Positions 24,301 through 35,800 of a DNA stretch of 64,000 nucleotides are shown here, piece by piece. Within the stretch, counting starts at the first letter, position 1, and each line of letters begins with the position of its first letter. The stretch spans positions 1,364,001 through 1,428,000 of the forward strand of contig VTFK01000015.1 in NCBI GenBank assembly GCA_009617715.1. Reading direction: 5' to 3'. The stretch is from Plectrocnemia conspersa (Eukaryota; Arthropoda; Insecta; Trichoptera; Polycentropodidae). The notes below the pieces were generated by a model that did not search any database, was not told the DNA's origin, and saw only the letters and a program-made list of their open reading frames with translations. The translations under genes and the position numbers were made by a program.

Positions 24301-25347
24301 AAAGACGTCGGATATCAGCACGGACGAGGGTACTTCGAAGGCCAGAGGCGACGTGGCGCTTTGCCGATCCTGAAACAAGATCACGGAATTCACCGCTCGC
24401 CTCAACATCATCACAACGTCAATGAGTAATTAATATTCAGTTGCGTATTATGCATATAAAAAAAGAAAGATATTAATTTGGGCTGATTTCAGATATACTT
24501 TTACTGATCTCGCACAAATGGTGTGTCAAGTATCGGCAGGCTCGAGAATCGACGAGAGCTCAGAAGAGTCCGACGATGACGGACGCGATCGATACGAAGG
24601 GTATACGTCTGAACCGAGTGCTGGAATACTCGATGTGAGTAGTGATTGAGTTTTTTTTATCTAAACATTATGTTCATGTATTATTAATATAATAAATTAA
24701 TTTAGATGGGTTCAAGCTTGGACGAATCTTGGGATTACAAGAAAGAGATTGTATTTACTTATTAATACGGTATTATCAGTGATTCATATTTTGGTTGGGT
24801 TATTGGTTTGTTTGAATTGGATCACAGTTTTTGGACATCTGTGATAAGTGTGTCTCGTTTTGGTATGCCTAGTGTTATGTACAACTTGCTAATTCAGAAT
24901 ATCTGATTTTATACCATCTCATTACTATTAAATCTAAATTATTATTTAATAACTTTTTTTTTCTTTTTTGCTTTAATGTATTAAATATATTTTTCTCCTT
25001 ATTTTGCTTTAATTGTGAGAAAAATATATTTATTTTTCTTTATTTACAATCTGTCTAAAGAGTTCCACGAGGTTCTAAAAATAACATTATACTACAAAAT
25101 GCTGTGGTATTGTTTAAAAATTAAACTAGTTATACCACAACTATATTATATTGAAATAAAAGCCTGTCATTTTGTGAATTTGCTTTGGGTTTTTTTATTT
25201 GTGTAAAAAAATATTTTATTTGTCTTTTATTTAATACTTCTTTATTATTTTCAGGACAATCATAGAAATAGACGAATAGGATGCTCACTATCGTTATCAG
25301 AGAACGAAATTGACTCAGAGAGTGAAATTTACGATCCACGCAAATGA
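6358..25347 (+). CDS. sws: Swiss cheese / neuropathy target esterase (PNPLA6-like)
   Basis: This encodes an ER-membrane lysophospholipase of the patatin-like family that degrades phosphatidylcholine and lysophosphatidylcholine. Exons: 6358-6489, 6696-6774, 10456-10670, 10744-11076, 11213-11341, 11416-11496, 11574-11717, 11807-11899, 11967-12297, 12365-12473, 12910-13165, 13233-13551, 13622-13740, 13802-13915, 13979-14161, 14231-14386, 14455-14574, 15046-15232, then 21097-21213 or 22953-23069, 23181-23392, 24214-24425, 24493-24634 and 25255-25347. All phases agree and give about 1291 residues, the usual NTE size. One hydrophobic segment lies at about 33-65. Three cNMP-binding-like domains follow at about 170-290, 430-570 and 590-690. 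The patatin domain has GGGGARG (exon 16), GVSIG with Ser944 (14491-14493) and the Asp of DGG or DGC near 1064. GSLDWRY-type spacing and the DVGSQDD and [15 protein letters not shown] blocks match fly and human NTE. Confidence 0.96.
7456..7683 (+). mobile_element. TTAA-flanked piggyBac-like MITE, intact copy
   Basis: TTAA at 7456-7459 and 7680-7683 brackets a 220-bp element. The left end TCCTTTGAACGCCAACGAC and the reverse-complemented right end CAGCTTAAACGCCAGCTAC form imperfect terminal inverted repeats sharing AACGCCA. There is no coding capacity. The element is non-autonomous, and mobilisation by a piggyBac-class transposase is inferred from the TTAA target and the terminus. Confidence 0.65.
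7743..7806 (+). repeat. GCGAGC-rich dispersed repeat, copy 1
   Basis: TTAGGCGCGAGC, AGCGAGCGAGC and CAGTGAACACCCCATGAATAA recur with few changes at about 62346-62409 in the same orientation. The GC-rich core stands out in AT-rich intron DNA. The element class is unknown. Confidence 0.5.
17768..18016 (-). CDS. Possible small tail-anchored protein ORF, antisense in sws intron
   Basis: An 82-residue frame reads from an ATG preceded by a TAG stop and AAA (good insect start context). It has a mixed-charge middle ([14 protein letters not shown]) and ends in a strongly hydrophobic stretch after KHKMPKH, so it would resemble a tail-anchored protein. An AATAAA-like run overlaps the stop. The composition looks protein-like, but no family is recognised and the frame could be a fossil of a mobile element. 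Its 3' third contains the perfect palindrome at 17800-17853. Confidence 0.25.
   Translation of the reverse strand: MSFATDLLPYKAHIVIPEYNAILLIKTLTTEQWSNYKKHFTKIGDYDKTELKFKYKHKMPKHILMCLGILCLLLILFYLIFQ
17800..17853. repeat. Perfect 26-bp palindrome with AA spacer
   Basis: Arms 17800-17825 and 17828-17853 are exact reverse complements around two bases. The core reads ATGCCCAAGCACATC on one arm. It has the same two-base AA spacer architecture as the palindrome at 359-396. On the minus strand it encodes the junction between the basic and hydrophobic parts of the 82-residue frame. Confidence 0.9.
18748..18810 (+). repeat. TGACGCA-palindrome repeat, copy 1
   Basis: TGACGCATATTTGCGTCATCG, followed by CTCTTAACGATA and a TATTTAAGTA tail, is repeated at 19831-19889. 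The head is an inverted repeat (TGACGCA/TGCGTCA with four bases between) resembling a CRE/AP-1-like half-site pair. No function is shown. Confidence 0.6.
19831..19889 (+). repeat. TGACGCA-palindrome repeat, copy 2
   Basis: The same unit as at 18748-18810, starting GCGCATATTTGCGTCATCGA, with CTCTTAACGATAG and TATTTAAGTA conserved. The first base of the left palindrome arm has changed. Confidence 0.6.
21097..21213 (+). CDS. sws: sws alternative exon 19A (DGG active-site cassette)
   Basis: A 117-nt exon in phase 1-1 between AACAG and GTAAAC. It encodes [19 protein letters not shown] through [12 protein letters not shown], the patatin segment that contains the second catalytic residue (Asp of DGG). 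It aligns residue for residue with exon 19B, and both can join exon 18 (ending at 15232) and exon 20 (23181). Human NTE, as remembered, has the DGG form, so 19A is probably the ancestral-type cassette. Confidence 0.92.
22953..23069 (+). CDS. sws: sws alternative exon 19B (DGC active-site cassette)
   Basis: This exon has the same length and phases as 19A, between TATCAG and GTAAAC. It encodes [19 protein letters not shown] through [12 protein letters not shown]. The catalytic Asp is kept, the following Gly-Gly becomes Gly-Cys, and the SLSGYMPP loop becomes SVAGIFPP. Inclusion of both exons would also stay in frame but would duplicate the active-site strand, so mutually exclusive use is the natural reading. 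Confidence 0.92.
23521..23642 (+). repeat. Direct repeat with GTGCATTA motif
   Basis: Two 45-bp copies (23521-23565, 23598-23642) start TTTGTGCATTA and end AATGAGCATTAAATAAATAT. Related GTGCATTA/TAATGCAC motifs occur at 7722, 19530 and 23930-23990. It lies in the sws intron after exon 20, and the parent element is not recognised. Confidence 0.6.
24706..24765 (+). CDS. sws: Possible alternative last exon or cassette of sws
   Basis: After TTTAG the frame from exon 22 (phase 0) continues as [19 protein letters not shown] and stops at 24763-24765. Alternatively, 24706-24750 could splice at a weak GTATTT donor into the exon at 25255. The direct join from 24634 to 25255 gives the more conserved end ([14 protein letters not shown]). 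Evidence is limited to splice acceptor and frame. Confidence 0.35.
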   Translation: MGSSLDESWDYKKEIVFTY

Positions 25348-26668
25348 TGTCAGTTAAAATATTTGTAAATAACTCAATTTTATTTATTTAAAAAAATATG
25401 AATAACAATAAATCAACATTTAGCCATATAGTTTCAATCCACCGTCATGTTTGTATTACCTCTATACAGAGACTTAATCTCATTATAGGTATTTTTAATT
25501 ATATTTATTACGTGTATGAAATTTGTTTATTTTTTATATGTATACAGTTTTGAGTATTTTTGTATTTTTAAAACGTTACAAAAACGTATTCCTAGCCGTG
25601 CTATCAAAGATTCTTATATAATTTGTGTTAAGTTCGGTTTTCATTATCAACGTTGTGTTAATAGACAATTGCTTATGGTACAAATTATGTGATCTTTCAG
25701 TTGTTTTAATTTTACTATAGAATATGTAATAGTGGCCATAAATTACGAAAAGGCGACATTTATAAAGTACGAAGACTATTTTAAAATAGCACGCGTTTTA
25801 ACATGATTGACAAATATGAAAAACGCCTCGTGCATAATTTTCCATTGTTAAAAACTATATTGGTGATGACGAAGTCATTCCAGTTAAACTTGAGTGATTT
25901 TCTTTTAATTTTTTGTGATGTCTGTCTATTTATTTCGTTAATATATAGTAATTTAGACATGAATGATATTAACATTTTAGTCATTTATAATATAATATAT
26001 ACGTCGCGCCTATGTCTGACTTTATGACAAATTTCAAACGTCAGATTAATTATAGCGTTGCCGATTGGTGCTCTATTCATTGTCAAGCACAATACTGTTT
26101 TATTAGCCTTGTATGACTCTTGACTATAAATGTGTTTTATTGTATAATGTTACTTACCATACTATGTTTACGTTAAAATTAGTGCCTAAATTGCCGTCGA
26201 GATGTGTAAAATAAAATTGTGATAAATTAGGCTAGTCAGGAGAACCAATATGTTACTTATAATTTGCCAAAAATTGCATTACGAGAACACAAAAAAAAGA
26301 CATTTATCTAAGTGTGATTTTTCAAGCCAATAAATATTAATCGAAGCAAACTAAAAACGTCACTCTGACAATGAATAAATTAGTTTAATTACTATTACAA
26401 TAATTTTTGGAACGTTTTACATTGAAAGGCACTCTTTAGGAAAAAATCCACAGGGTATGATAGTCATACCTATTTATGTATATATAAAAAATAATTGGTG
26501 ATGAATGTATAACATTGATTTGTATGTAAATTACAAAGAAAAACGTATGTTTAAATTAATAATTGATATCTTTTGTACTGAAATAAAAGATGCGTTTTGA
26601 AGGAAAGTTATCGTTTTTTCTTTATATTGTTAAAAATACATTATTTACACATATTATTATAACATCAT
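25348..26668. other. Convergent 3' ends of sws and Surf6
   Basis: AT-rich sequence between two genes facing each other. It contains several AATAAA-type signals on the plus strand (for example near 25402 and 26582) that could end sws. No conserved open frame was recognised. Confidence 0.5.
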
Positions 26669-28684
26669 TTATGCTATCATGCGACCTTTCTTTATCGCCT
26701 TTTTAACAACCTTTTTCTTCTTATCTTGCTTTCTCTTCTGTAAATTAGTTTCACGTTTCTTTTGCTTATCATCTTTAGCTTTCTGTACACCTTGTAAACG
26801 CTGATCCCATTTCTTGGCACTCTGCTTCTTCTTTTGCTCCTGAATAAATTAATAAAAAATATGATAAATACTTATTGTAAATCTTCGTCGCAACAAGACA
26901 GACGGTGACCCAATGCGTTACAATGGGTTAACATAACAACCACTAGGTAAGTAGTAAGCCATTAAACTGATATCAATAGATGCTACTAAGCACAATCTAG
27001 CTCGATTTTATATTAATTATTAATCCGAGAGATTAGGAGAATCTATGAAAACTGATGAAAAATATAATTAAATAATAATTACTAATTTCAATCTCAGACA
27101 CAAGTGTTCAAACCCACGTCTTTGAGGTATTATACCAGTGATCTAAACTTGCTGACCAACAAATAAGTGAAAGGACTTTTACAACTTTACTGCTACATGG
27201 ACTTAAATACAACTTACCGTTTTCTTCACAGTTTTCTTCAATAGTAAAGGATCATCTTTAATCTTTTGACCTTCGGCTTTAGCTAATGCATTTTTCCAAG
27301 CTATTTTTTCCATCATATGAACAGCTTTATCTTTATCGCCAGTTTCTTTCATTTCTTTAATTGTTTCTTTTTGTTTCTTCAAATGTTCTAAAATTTTCTT
27401 CGGGTCTCTCTCGCCTTTCTTCTTATCTAATAAAAACGTTCATAAATAAGTAAAAGAAAAACGATATTTATGTAATATAAATAAGTATACCTGCTGGCAT
27501 TCCTGATTCTGAAAAATCAAATTTAGAAAACACCATTTTTCCTTGACTATTGAACACCGGTTTCGGTGGCAATTTCGGAACGACTTTAATAACTTCCACT
27601 GGAGCTTCGGGTTCAGGTTCCTTCTTAGCTTGCTCGTTGTGGATAGTTTTTTTCAACTTGACCATTTTTTTCCTAGCCTTCATTTCCTCTTTACGGTTCT
27701 TTTTCTTTATGCGCTTATTTAAGCTCTTCTTCATTAACTTATTCTTAATGCTGAAATCCTTGACGCCTTTCAATTTATTCAGTCGTTCATTGAGCTCATG
27801 GAAGCTTTTCGCTCTTTGAAACTTTCTCGCTTCTTCTCTCGAAGGCTTTTCTTTACCCAAGTATACACAATCATCCTCTTCTTCCTCCTGATCTGTAAAT
27901 AACATATATTTATAAATAAAGTGTGCTCTGAGATTATCGTAGTGAAAAACAACAGCCATTATTTAAATAATGCTTTATTAAAATTGTCTAATTTAAGTTT
28001 ATAAGGACATTTATTTTTATAACTTTTTGACATCAATCTAAAAACGATTAAGTTTAAACATTTTCAAGTCTCGGTCCACTTCAGATATTTTTAATCCTGG
28101 TAGTGGCATTACTTTCTTTTTTAACACTAGTTTACGGCACCCGTCAAATTGACAGGTTTCTGATTTGATTTGTATCACAGTATTTTTACTTGAACAATAC
28201 AAATATATTAACACTATTTTTATTTTCGAAAATCTGGTCATTATAAACCCACGTTTAATGACACGCGTAAAATTATTATTAGTAATATACCCATAAACCT
28301 AGTGTTAAAACTGTTTAGTATTAAATACGTATTTTATTATCATGCGTTGATAACTTTAAGGTTATGATTAATTCTAAATCAAAAGCAAAAGAAAACCGAT
28401 TAAAATAAGTAAAATGTATATTAATGATTAATGGCAAAAAATGTGTATATATTTAAATAGACAATCATTTACTCTTATTGACATAAAGTACCATGAAAAT
28501 GGCAATAGCTTTCGCATCAACGCAATAAATAAACTTTAGTATGAATTTATAGGTTATGATTTCGCTTACCGTGCGTTGGCATGGCTACGATTCTGAATAG
28601 ATTCGAAATAAAGCTCTGTTCGGCGAGGAAACACTTTTGCAGTGCTTCCTTGTTCATTTTACCAGGTCCTACGCTGACCACCAT
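26669..28684 (-). CDS. Surf6: Surfeit locus protein 6 homologue
   Basis: A nucleolar nucleic-acid-binding protein needed for ribosome assembly (the yeast counterpart is Rrp14). In transcript order the exons are 28684-28570, 27892-27491, 27426-27218 and 26839-26669. All phases close, giving about 298 residues. The N-terminus (LQKCFLAEQSFISNLFRIVA) resembles the short N-terminal box of SURF6. The rest is very Lys/Glu-rich, with the family block around MMEKIAWKNALAKAEGQKIK and a C-terminal KKWDQRLQGVQKAKDDKQKK. Length is near but below the vertebrate protein. An in-frame Met 13 codons downstream is an alternative start. A SINE copy sits in its last intron (26880-27145). Confidence 0.88.
26880..27145 (-). 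repeat. tRNA-derived SINE, copy 2 (in Surf6 intron)
   Basis: On the minus strand the box A-like segment at 27135-27145 and box B-like GGGTTTGAAC (27106-27115) match copy 1. The plus-strand stretches AATGCGTTACAA, CTCGATTTTA and GAGATTAGGAGAATCT are shared with copy 3. It is more diverged than copy 1. The ends are approximate. Confidence 0.55.
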
Positions 28685-29700
28685 TATGATTATTGTAAAA
28701 CTATCAAACGTCAATCTGGATCAACACCACCGCATGTCAGAAATACCGTCCTAGCAACTATATTCTTGACCATCAACTAAAAAACATTAATTATATTTCA
28801 AATATAAAATAAATGTAACTCTTTTTAAAAGGTAAAACATGTTTGAATAAAGTAGCTCTGACTAATTACGTCTGGTTTATTTCCACCAATTTAAACAAAG
28901 CAGAAAACATATCCTCTGACACCAAGGAGATGCAATAATTATATTCTCTGTCAGTAATTAAGAATAATTTTAAGCACAAAGGTGAACTCGACAAATAACA
29001 ATTTCGAGGAAAACTCTCTCGTAGCTATTGCGTAGGTACAATATGATAGATATCATATTGACGAGTTCTCCCTTTTTGTTCGTAAGCAGAATGCCAAAAA
29101 TCAGCCGATGAATTTATAGATTCGTAAATTTATTATAAAATAGGGGCAATCTCAGCAAAATAAAAATATGGCTATAACCTCTGAGATGTGGATTAAATTT
29201 TACCAAAACAAAATTTTGACCAGATATCGAGTTCATTTATTGTTTATCGAACACATTTTTATTTAACGAAAATTATATTTCCTTAAGCACCTTACACACC
29301 TTATACTGTGATGTATCAGTATGTTCAAAATTATTCTCTTTTGATTTATCCCAAACATTGTCTTTGTCATAATTACATGAATAGTATTTTTTATTCTACC
29401 TCATACAGAACAAAATATTTTGTCAAGCACCTTAAAACAAAAGCACTAAAACGTATTTCTGCACATGATATTCAAATAAATAGATTTTATACATCACTAC
29501 AGTAAAAATTACAATTTTTAGTTTAACCTCAGCTTGAAATAAATTTATGCCAAACGACAGTCAAAACATAACTAATTTTTCAATCAGGAGAGTTTAACCC
29601 GCGTCTTCAAAAGAACATGCCATTATTAAAGATGGGTTATATTCAAAAGCAACATAATTAAACCAAAATACGGTGATTAATACATTTATTAACATAATTA
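28685..29700. other. Intergenic region between Surf6 and EMG1
   Basis: About 1 kb of AT-rich sequence. It should hold the Surf6 promoter and the EMG1 3' UTR. The open frame at 29308-29505 (+) shows no domain. Nothing else was recognised. Confidence 0.5.
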
Positions 29701-30569
29701 TTATCTAATATTCCATTTTTCTTCAAATGCCGAACATAACTTAGTGCAAGTTAGTGCTCCAGAAAGAGGATAACTGCTTATAGATCTACAATCATCCGCA
29801 TAATCGACACTAATTTTTCCGTGAGCCATTGCACCTACTACGATCACAATCGGTTCATCATCTGGCACAAGAGTTCTAGGTTCTACGACTTCCTTAGCAC
29901 TGAAAGACATAACCACCTTTTTCACACCCACTGGCAAGTATTTTGTCACCGGATTCGCAATCACTTTCAATAGTTTGAGTGAACCCTCGGTCGCTCTGAT
30001 GGAGAATTTATGTAAGAGTTGAACTGAAACGAAAATGAAAATGTATTATAACGATGATACAATGTTACATAATAGTATAGCTCTTACCCATGAGTCCTGA
30101 AAATCTTTTGAACGTTCGAGGTATTCGAGTCTGAGGATTTATTTCTATCAATACGTTGTTCTCGGTGTGTATGTAAACTTGTAGCAGACCAGCTCTGTTC
30201 AGAGGAGAGTCCATCAACATTAAGAGACATTGATGAGCGATGTCAGGCCGGCAAGAGCCGGGATCTCGGTTGTTCTTTTTCAATATACCAGCGTGGTCGT
30301 CGCAATTGAGAAGTTCGAAGTTCTTGCCGTTCTAAATCAATATTAAGTATTGTTTGTTGTTTTGTTACGAATTAAAAACAGTTTACAGAAATCAGCTTTA
30401 CCTTGACGCTTTCTAATTGGGCGCCTTCGAGGACGATAATGAGACGTTTATCTTGTCCTTTGGGAACTTTGGCGATAAGGTGAGATTTTTCAGGTGGCGC
30501 CTCTTCATCGGATTTTTCATCGTCGACTTGCGCCGTTTCTGTCGCTTGAGAACGCCGCCTCTTACCCAT
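29701..30569 (-). CDS. EMG1: EMG1/NEP1 pseudouridine N1-methyltransferase of 18S rRNA
   Basis: A SPOUT-class methyltransferase that makes N1-methylpseudouridine in small-subunit rRNA and assists 40S assembly in the nucleolus. Exons in transcript order are 30569-30402, 30331-30088 and 30023-29701. Phases close and give 244 residues, the same length as remembered for the human protein. An acidic N-terminal tail ([20 protein letters not shown]) precedes the fold. Family blocks include [24 protein letters not shown] and [18 protein letters not shown]. The SAM-binding end reads [15 protein letters not shown] and [17 protein letters not shown]. The gene is intact. Confidence 0.96.
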
Positions 30570-32076
30570 GATTGTAAGTGTCAAACGCACGCGGTTTATA
30601 ATGTTGCCATAGCAAAATACACTTGCTTGAAAAATTTTAAATAATTGTCAAATTCATTCAAGATTTTTGCCCACAAAACAACTAATTACACTATTTTTTT
30701 TAAACATTAGCCTTCCGTGACATTGACACACTACTTATATTTGTTTACTTTGATAATATAATATGAATGCTTCTGCAAAACAATGCTAAACTAAAATTCT
30801 AGATTACTAAATATGTACAATAAATTTTAATGCAAGTTTCAGGTCCTTAGTTAACTTGAACAACTTAAAAAAATATTTTAAACTTGATAATTATAAACAA
30901 TTTATTTTGCACGTTCAGCCTTTATATATTTTTACTTAATGTATTATAATAATACTTGTACTTACTAAGTAATTTAATTTTTCTCCTGTAAACTACAAAA
31001 TTGTTATTAACAAATAACTTGTTTATAACAATTTAAATTAACGAAATGCATCTAATATTCGACTAATAAAAGAAATCCGAAGATATCAATAAATTGGTGT
31101 TTTTTTAAAAAAAAGTTTGATAACCTTTATACATTCGTAACAGGATTGCGTGAAATATGAATTGAACAATATTCATAATTAAAAATATCTTGGTCAAACA
31201 TAGAAAATGAGACACTGACGTCTTCCACTTAACCCACGCTAATATGAAAATATTGTTGCTAATATATAAGACATTATTTTTACCGGAGTTTTTAATTTAT
31301 ATAATTTAGGAAGATATTTATCATATTATAACCTATATGTATAATAATAATCTTTTTATTATATTGTAAAATTATCAATAATTTTTTATACTTTTTTTTA
31401 AAAACAACGACAAATTTGATATATAGAAACGTTGAGTGAAACTCAGGGCTGATTTACATGCTGCCAGTTGCTGGCATGCCAGCTGGAAGTTGACTGGCGG
31501 GTGACTGACACGCGACGACTGGCATTCCAGTCTACTGGCGCCTTACCGTCTACACAATGCCAGCAACTGAAAGAATTATTGTTGCGAAAAAGCACTACTT
31601 ACATTGCGTCAGTACGTTAAGGCTGATTTACACGATGCCAGTTGGCGCGCCGGTCGAGGTTGCTAGTCACTGGATGCCAGCGACTAGCACCGTGTATACG
31701 CTTAGCGCCAGTCACTGGAGAAGCCAGTGCACCACTGGCATGCCAGCAGCTGGCAGCGCCAGCAGAACAAATAGTTTTCCACCAACATCAGATGGATAAT
31801 GAAATTAATACAGACTTTGTAAAATTTTAATTCTGCGTTTTCTGTACTGGATTACAAATTTACATGTAAATTATAGACATATTTTTTGAGCACATTGTAT
31901 TTATTTTTAAATTTTATGAGCAGTTGTAACAAATATTTTATTAAAAATATATTTTTAATCACTAATGCTAATATATTAAAGAAAAATGAATTGATTATTT
32001 TTAGATACGAAAGATTTAAAAATAATCATTCTAGCAACACTAAGCTTGTGTTCGTAAACAATCAAACATCGACGAA
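30570..32076. other. Divergent intergenic region between EMG1 and SNRNP35
   Basis: 1.5 kb between two genes transcribed away from each other. It probably contains both promoters. The middle holds a CCAGT/ACTGG-rich repeat (31443-31775). The short frames here are frames of that repeat, not genes. Confidence 0.5.
31443..31775. repeat. Repeat dense in TGCCAG/CTGGCA
   Basis: Two copies of a GGCTGATTTACA-TGCCAGTTG head start at 31447 and 31621, each followed by many direct and inverted CCAGT/ACTGG motifs (for example TGGCATGCCAGC). The GC-rich, self-complementary character is unlike the flanks. It could form multiple hairpins. The repeat class is not recognised. Confidence 0.7.
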
Positions 32077-32841
32077 ATGTCAAAAGTACGTTACTCGTTA
32101 ATCATAAACATATTTAATTCATCAACATATATTTAATTTTATTTGCAGGAATCTTCTCGTTCGTCAAAACAATGGAGCGGCATAGCAAAAAAATACGATC
32201 CCATAAAAATTGGATCCATAGATGGTATTTTTATTTGGATTATTAAATTAGAAATATCTTAAGTAAACCTATTTTCTAGGAACTGATACCATTCCACACG
32301 ACAAAGGGATCATCAGAGCGATGCTTTCCAAATACGTTTCAAATAAAAAAGTAGTAGGAAAACCACATCATGTAATATTCATCGGACGATTAAGTCAGCA
32401 AACCACAAAAGTAATTTTCAACTATAATAATATTAATTTCTTATAAGTAGTAATTCTGTATTATTATTTTAGGTTACGATAATGGACACATTTAAACAGT
32501 TTGGTGATATTGTATCTTGTCGTTTGGTTTTGGATATAGTCACTGGCGAGTCGAAATGTTACGCCTTCGTCGAATATATCAATTCTAAATCTGTTTACAA
32601 GGCTTATAAATGTATGCATTTGGAATATTTGGATAATACTCGTATCATTGTCGATTACGAAATGGAAAGAACGTTACCTGGTTGGAAACCGAGAAGATTA
32701 GGCGGCGGTTTCAGTGGACAAAAGGAATCCGGCCAATTACGTTTTGGATGTCGTTTAAGACCTTTTCAAATGCCTATTAATATTAATAACAAAAATCTTG
32801 GTAGAGATCCCCAACATTCAGTAGACAGTAATTATAGATGA
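32077..32841 (+). CDS. SNRNP35: U11/U12 snRNP 35 kDa protein
   Basis: A U11-associated protein of the minor (U12-type) spliceosome, related to U1-70K. Exons are 32077-32085, 32149-32224, 32280-32410 and 32473-32841. Phases close and give 194 residues. The N-terminal IAKKYDPIKIGSIDGTD is the family signature. The RRM has RNP2 VIFIGRL (about 74-80) and RNP1 CYAFVEY (about 117-123). It is followed by VDYEMERTLPGWKPRRLGGG and KESGQLRFG, diagnostic of this protein. The Arg/Glu/Asp-rich tail of the vertebrate protein is absent: the chain ends about 30 residues after RFG. An AATAAA begins immediately after the stop. Confidence 0.95.
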
Positions 32842-35800
32842 AATAAATGGAATTGTGATATTATTAAATGTTAAAATTAAGAAATAAAAATGTATTTATT
32901 AAATATGTATTTTATTCAAAACAATATTTGTATAATAAAAACTAAGTAATTTTATTTTCATAAATATAAATTATGTTAAAAAACAAATTACGTAAAAAAA
33001 GTCATATAATTTGTTGCAAAAGGATACATATTGTGGAAAGCTGTAATCCAGTATCCAGCTACATAAAACAATTCTTGGGCGAATACTTATAAGACCGTAC
33101 TGTTAAACCCAGTTATGTACAATCTCTAATGAAGCAAGAGTATGATTTCCGTGTGATGTTTTATAGGCGAAACCATTGTGGTCGCTTTCCGACTGTTCAC
33201 AAAAGATGCTATTTTATGTGTATTATTCTGCAGGTGCCTTGAAAATCATAGATAAATAAAAAATGCGGTAAAGTAGTTTTTGTTACCAATATTAACACTA
33301 TTGATATTGTTTTTGAAAGTCTAAATAACTATTGTTCAGCTGCATTAGATTTGAATAGCGTTTTTTGTTTGATTCATGTAATTATATATATATATATATA
33401 TATAAAATATACGCAAAATCACATAAAAAAAGTATATAAAAATTCAATTCATCATAAAGAAATTGATAAAAAACTAAAAAAGATTGATTGAAACTTGATT
33501 AATTTAATTGTATTGAAAAGTAACGATTCCTATAAATTTTAATCAGAATTATCATCGCTATATAAAAATTTACGAACTGGTTCGAAATCAATTTTATCAC
33601 TTGGTAAATCATTGACATGATTTTCCGATTTACAGCAAATTTAAAGATCTCGAATTATATTTGCAGTGATGTATTTTTTTTCGCTTCGCTATCGTTTTCT
33701 GGTTCTTCAGCGATATTTAAAGTTGTACTAATAATATCAATAGTAATTCGTCTAAAATATTTTGGCTAATAGCAACAAAACCATCTCCACGAATTTCATT
33801 TGCTAAAGTGGTATTAAAAGTTAGAGCACCGATTATGCTACCCAATGAATTAACTTACATTATGAAATGGAATTTAGTTGTGTGACAAAATATTGCTACC
33901 AAATAAAATTAAAGCTACAATTTTAACTGGCTGCACAAAAAGCAAAGATGTAATCTATTAATATCGAGCGTCGTGCTTTTTAACTTTAAAATGTTGCAAT
34001 TTCTGCAGATTTGCTTTTGAAACATCCATAAATTAATGGTATCAGGGATATCTTTTAAAGTTGTTTGAGTAAATTTAAAATCAAATTCCTTTTTCAATGA
34101 TTAACTATCAAAATTTACCTCAGACATTAAAACAATATATAATGTTTATGATAGAGTATTATGATAGTAATTTATGAAATCAAAGAGTAAATTATATTAT
34201 TGATAGGAATTTGATTGTACATCTTGAAGTAATATTCATTTTTTAATTAGTCACTTGAGCTCATTTAGTAACATTGGTTCTAATTCTCCATAGTTTTAAT
34301 CTGTTCTAGATCTTACTTACTCTTGACGTGACTACAGGATCTTCGTATGTGACGAGTAGAGTTGTATCGTCCATGAATGTGGTATTCTTTGTAGTGTGAA
34401 TATAAGCAGTGTAGTTTAAATATAAGTACGGTCCAATGACGCTGCCTTATGGAACTCCAGAATTGATTGGGTGGAGTGATGTTCATTTCATAATAAAAAT
34501 GATACATAAAAAGGACTTCAACCATAAAATAAATAGTGTCAGATCTGGGCAAGAAGAAAACTATAGGTCCATCAGTAAACAAACTGTTTTAAAGCCAATA
34601 TAAACACATCGAAATAATCCAGTTTTTAATAAAATACATTGAGATATATCACAGGTAGTCCATGGTTTGTGATGAACTAGAAATTTCATCAAGATCTATG
34701 TGGGAAGTTCATAAAAGATTGGTGTTCCATCCAAATAAGGCAGCTAGGAAGCTGGTATATTTTTGCTTGGTTTTATGCAATATTACTGTCTGAAAAGTTA
34801 TACCTAACGAAACTCGTGAATATGTATTTTTCATATCACTAAGAATTCTACAAGACTATTGCTTTGTGTCAAAATGAATTGAGAATAATATTTTTTTAAA
34901 AACAGGCGATTATGAAAACGCTCAAAATTGTTGTTGGAAAACATTCGCTATTCTTATCTGGAATGTTTATGTTAAAATTTATAAGGATCCAGGGATAATC
35001 AATAAGCAAATGAAAAACTAAAAAAACATCTGTAAAATAAATAGTTTTATTCTTCACTTATAAAAAAATACAACAAACTTGTGACACACAAAAGTTATAA
35101 GTTGATTTACGGTGAAATATTAAAATTGAATGAAAAAAGAAAAAACTTTTGAGTAATATAAACGATTGAAAATTTATTTTATATTTTTTCTTTAACTTCA
35201 CAACTACCATTCGGACCCATCAATGATACTTAAAAATAAAATGCGAAATTTTATTTACAATTACTACAGTACTATTTAAATTAATGACATATATTACGCT
35301 CACTTGCGTTTTAACTTTGTTACAACTTTTTTTTAAATTTTAACATTACTTTTTATTTATCATACATTAAGTATAAAGAGTGAAATGAAGACGCAAAAAC
35401 TAATCCTGACGAATTAATGGATAAGTAATTTACACAATTACAGTTATATGAAAAGTTTTCACATACGCATGTATGTAATTAGAAAGTAAATCATAAATAG
35501 TCAATGGCATTTTTATGAAGATTTTTTATGAACACAATATATATATAAATCCCAAATCGTTAAATTAAGTTTGTTATTAAAATAGTTTCGATGAAATTCG
35601 TGTACATAAACTAATATAATTTGTAATTTACTATCTAGTCTGTGGATTGATTAAAAATAAAAATATAAAAATTGAACATATTGTTCTTACAAGCCTTCTT
35701 TGTGCTTTTCGTATATTTTTCACTTTTAATTACTTCCCTATTGATTCAAAACTAAAGAGATACACATACAAATTAATTGATAATAGATATACAAAACATA

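Noticed and set aside
28038..28241. Extra Surf6 exon in its first intron
   Set aside because: The 67-codon frame has no Surf6 similarity. Direct splicing of 28570 to 27892 keeps phase and joins conserved sequence.
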